Of a stretch of 64,000 nt of DNA, positions 63,882-64,000 are shown in pieces. The DNA comes from Vibrio hangzhouensis (GTDB lineage Bacteria; Pseudomonadota; Gammaproteobacteria; Enterobacterales; Vibrionaceae), in contig NZ_FNVG01000013.1 in NCBI RefSeq assembly GCF_900107935.1, forward strand, positions 62,001-126,000, given 5' to 3'. The position numbers were made by a program, and so were the translations under genes. Numbering within the stretch: the first letter of the stretch is position 1; every line of letters begins with the position of its first letter. Below the pieces are notes generated by a model that did not search any database, was not told the DNA's origin, and was given only the letters and a program-made list of their open reading frames with translations.

Positions 63882-64000
63882 GTGATTAAGCGAATACTAA
63901 TAGGAATGGCAATGGTGGTGAGCCTCGCGGCGCAAACTGCAAATGCCGCTTTAGAACTGGTAATTACCGATGGTATCGATTCAGCAAGGCCCATCGCTAT
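63882..64000 (+). CDS. tolB: Tol-Pal system protein TolB (5' end only, truncated by window end)
   Basis: Starts GTG after AGGAAGAGCG. The 39 visible codons give IKRILIGMAMVVSLAAQTANA (signal peptide, cleavage after ANA) and then LELVITDGIDSARPIA, the TolB N-terminus whose first mature residues bind TolA. The rest lies past the window. Confidence 0.9.
   Translation, partial: MIKRILIGMAMVVSLAAQTANAALELVITDGIDSARPIA

Overview
The window is chromosomal DNA of a gammaproteobacterium, almost certainly a Vibrionaceae member (Vibrio or close relative). The gene order is typical of vibrios: mnmA-hflD, H-NS, a complete his operon with a His-rich leader peptide, yeaG-yeaH-ycgB, yfbU, pflA/pflB with a DUF3360 membrane protein, cmoA-cmoB, aspS-yebC-ruvC-ruvA-ruvB, cydABX-ybgE and ybgC-tolQRA-tolB. 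Three methyl-accepting chemotaxis proteins within about 26 kb fit a motile marine organism. I saw no tRNA, rRNA, CRISPR array, insertion sequence, integrase or phage gene.

Layout. 1-3.9 kb: tRNA thiolation (mnmA, hflD), guanosine kinase (gsk) and H-NS. 3.9-6.4 kb: a lysine riboswitch in front of an NhaC-family transporter, probably a lysine transporter. 6.5-13.9 kb: his attenuator and hisGDCBHAFI, which together encode histidine synthesis from PRPP and ATP. 13.9-19.2 kb: a translationally coupled, reverse-strand cassette of an asparagine-synthetase-like protein, two glycosyltransferases and a flippase, which looks like an accessory cell-surface glycan locus. 19.4-25.6 kb: a small membrane-anchored protein, then the YeaG kinase/YeaH/SpoVR-family stress operon and yfbU. 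25.8-34.0 kb: anaerobic pyruvate metabolism (pflA, pflB, DUF3360 membrane protein), interrupted by a chemoreceptor and an LpxR-type outer-membrane lipid A deacylase. 34.8-38.0 kb: a HisP/AotP-type basic amino acid ABC importer. 38.2-41.3 kb: xthA and a dCACHE chemoreceptor. 41.4-44.7 kb: a three-gene set of ATP-grasp ligase, membrane protein with inactive transglutaminase-like domain, and lipoprotein retropepsin. 44.8-47.6 kb: cmoA, cmoB and yecE. 47.9-54.4 kb: aspS, yebC, ruvC, a multi-TM chemoreceptor, ruvA and ruvB. 54.6-57.0 kb: three reverse-strand accessory genes (glycine-zipper secreted protein, outer-membrane barrel, DUF1989-like enzyme). 58-64 kb: the cytochrome bd operon and the start of the Tol-Pal operon, with tolB cut by the window end.

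The regulatory content is rich. It includes the L-box riboswitch, the his attenuator, FNR-type boxes upstream of cydA and between the pfl-linked gene and the ABC importer, a strong hairpin between binding-protein and permease genes, and a structured leader of unknown type before the DUF1989-like gene. The best candidates for something not fully described are the Asn-synthetase-like/glycosyltransferase cassette, the ATP-grasp/transglutaminase/retropepsin trio, and the ruvB-cydA accessory island with its structured leader.
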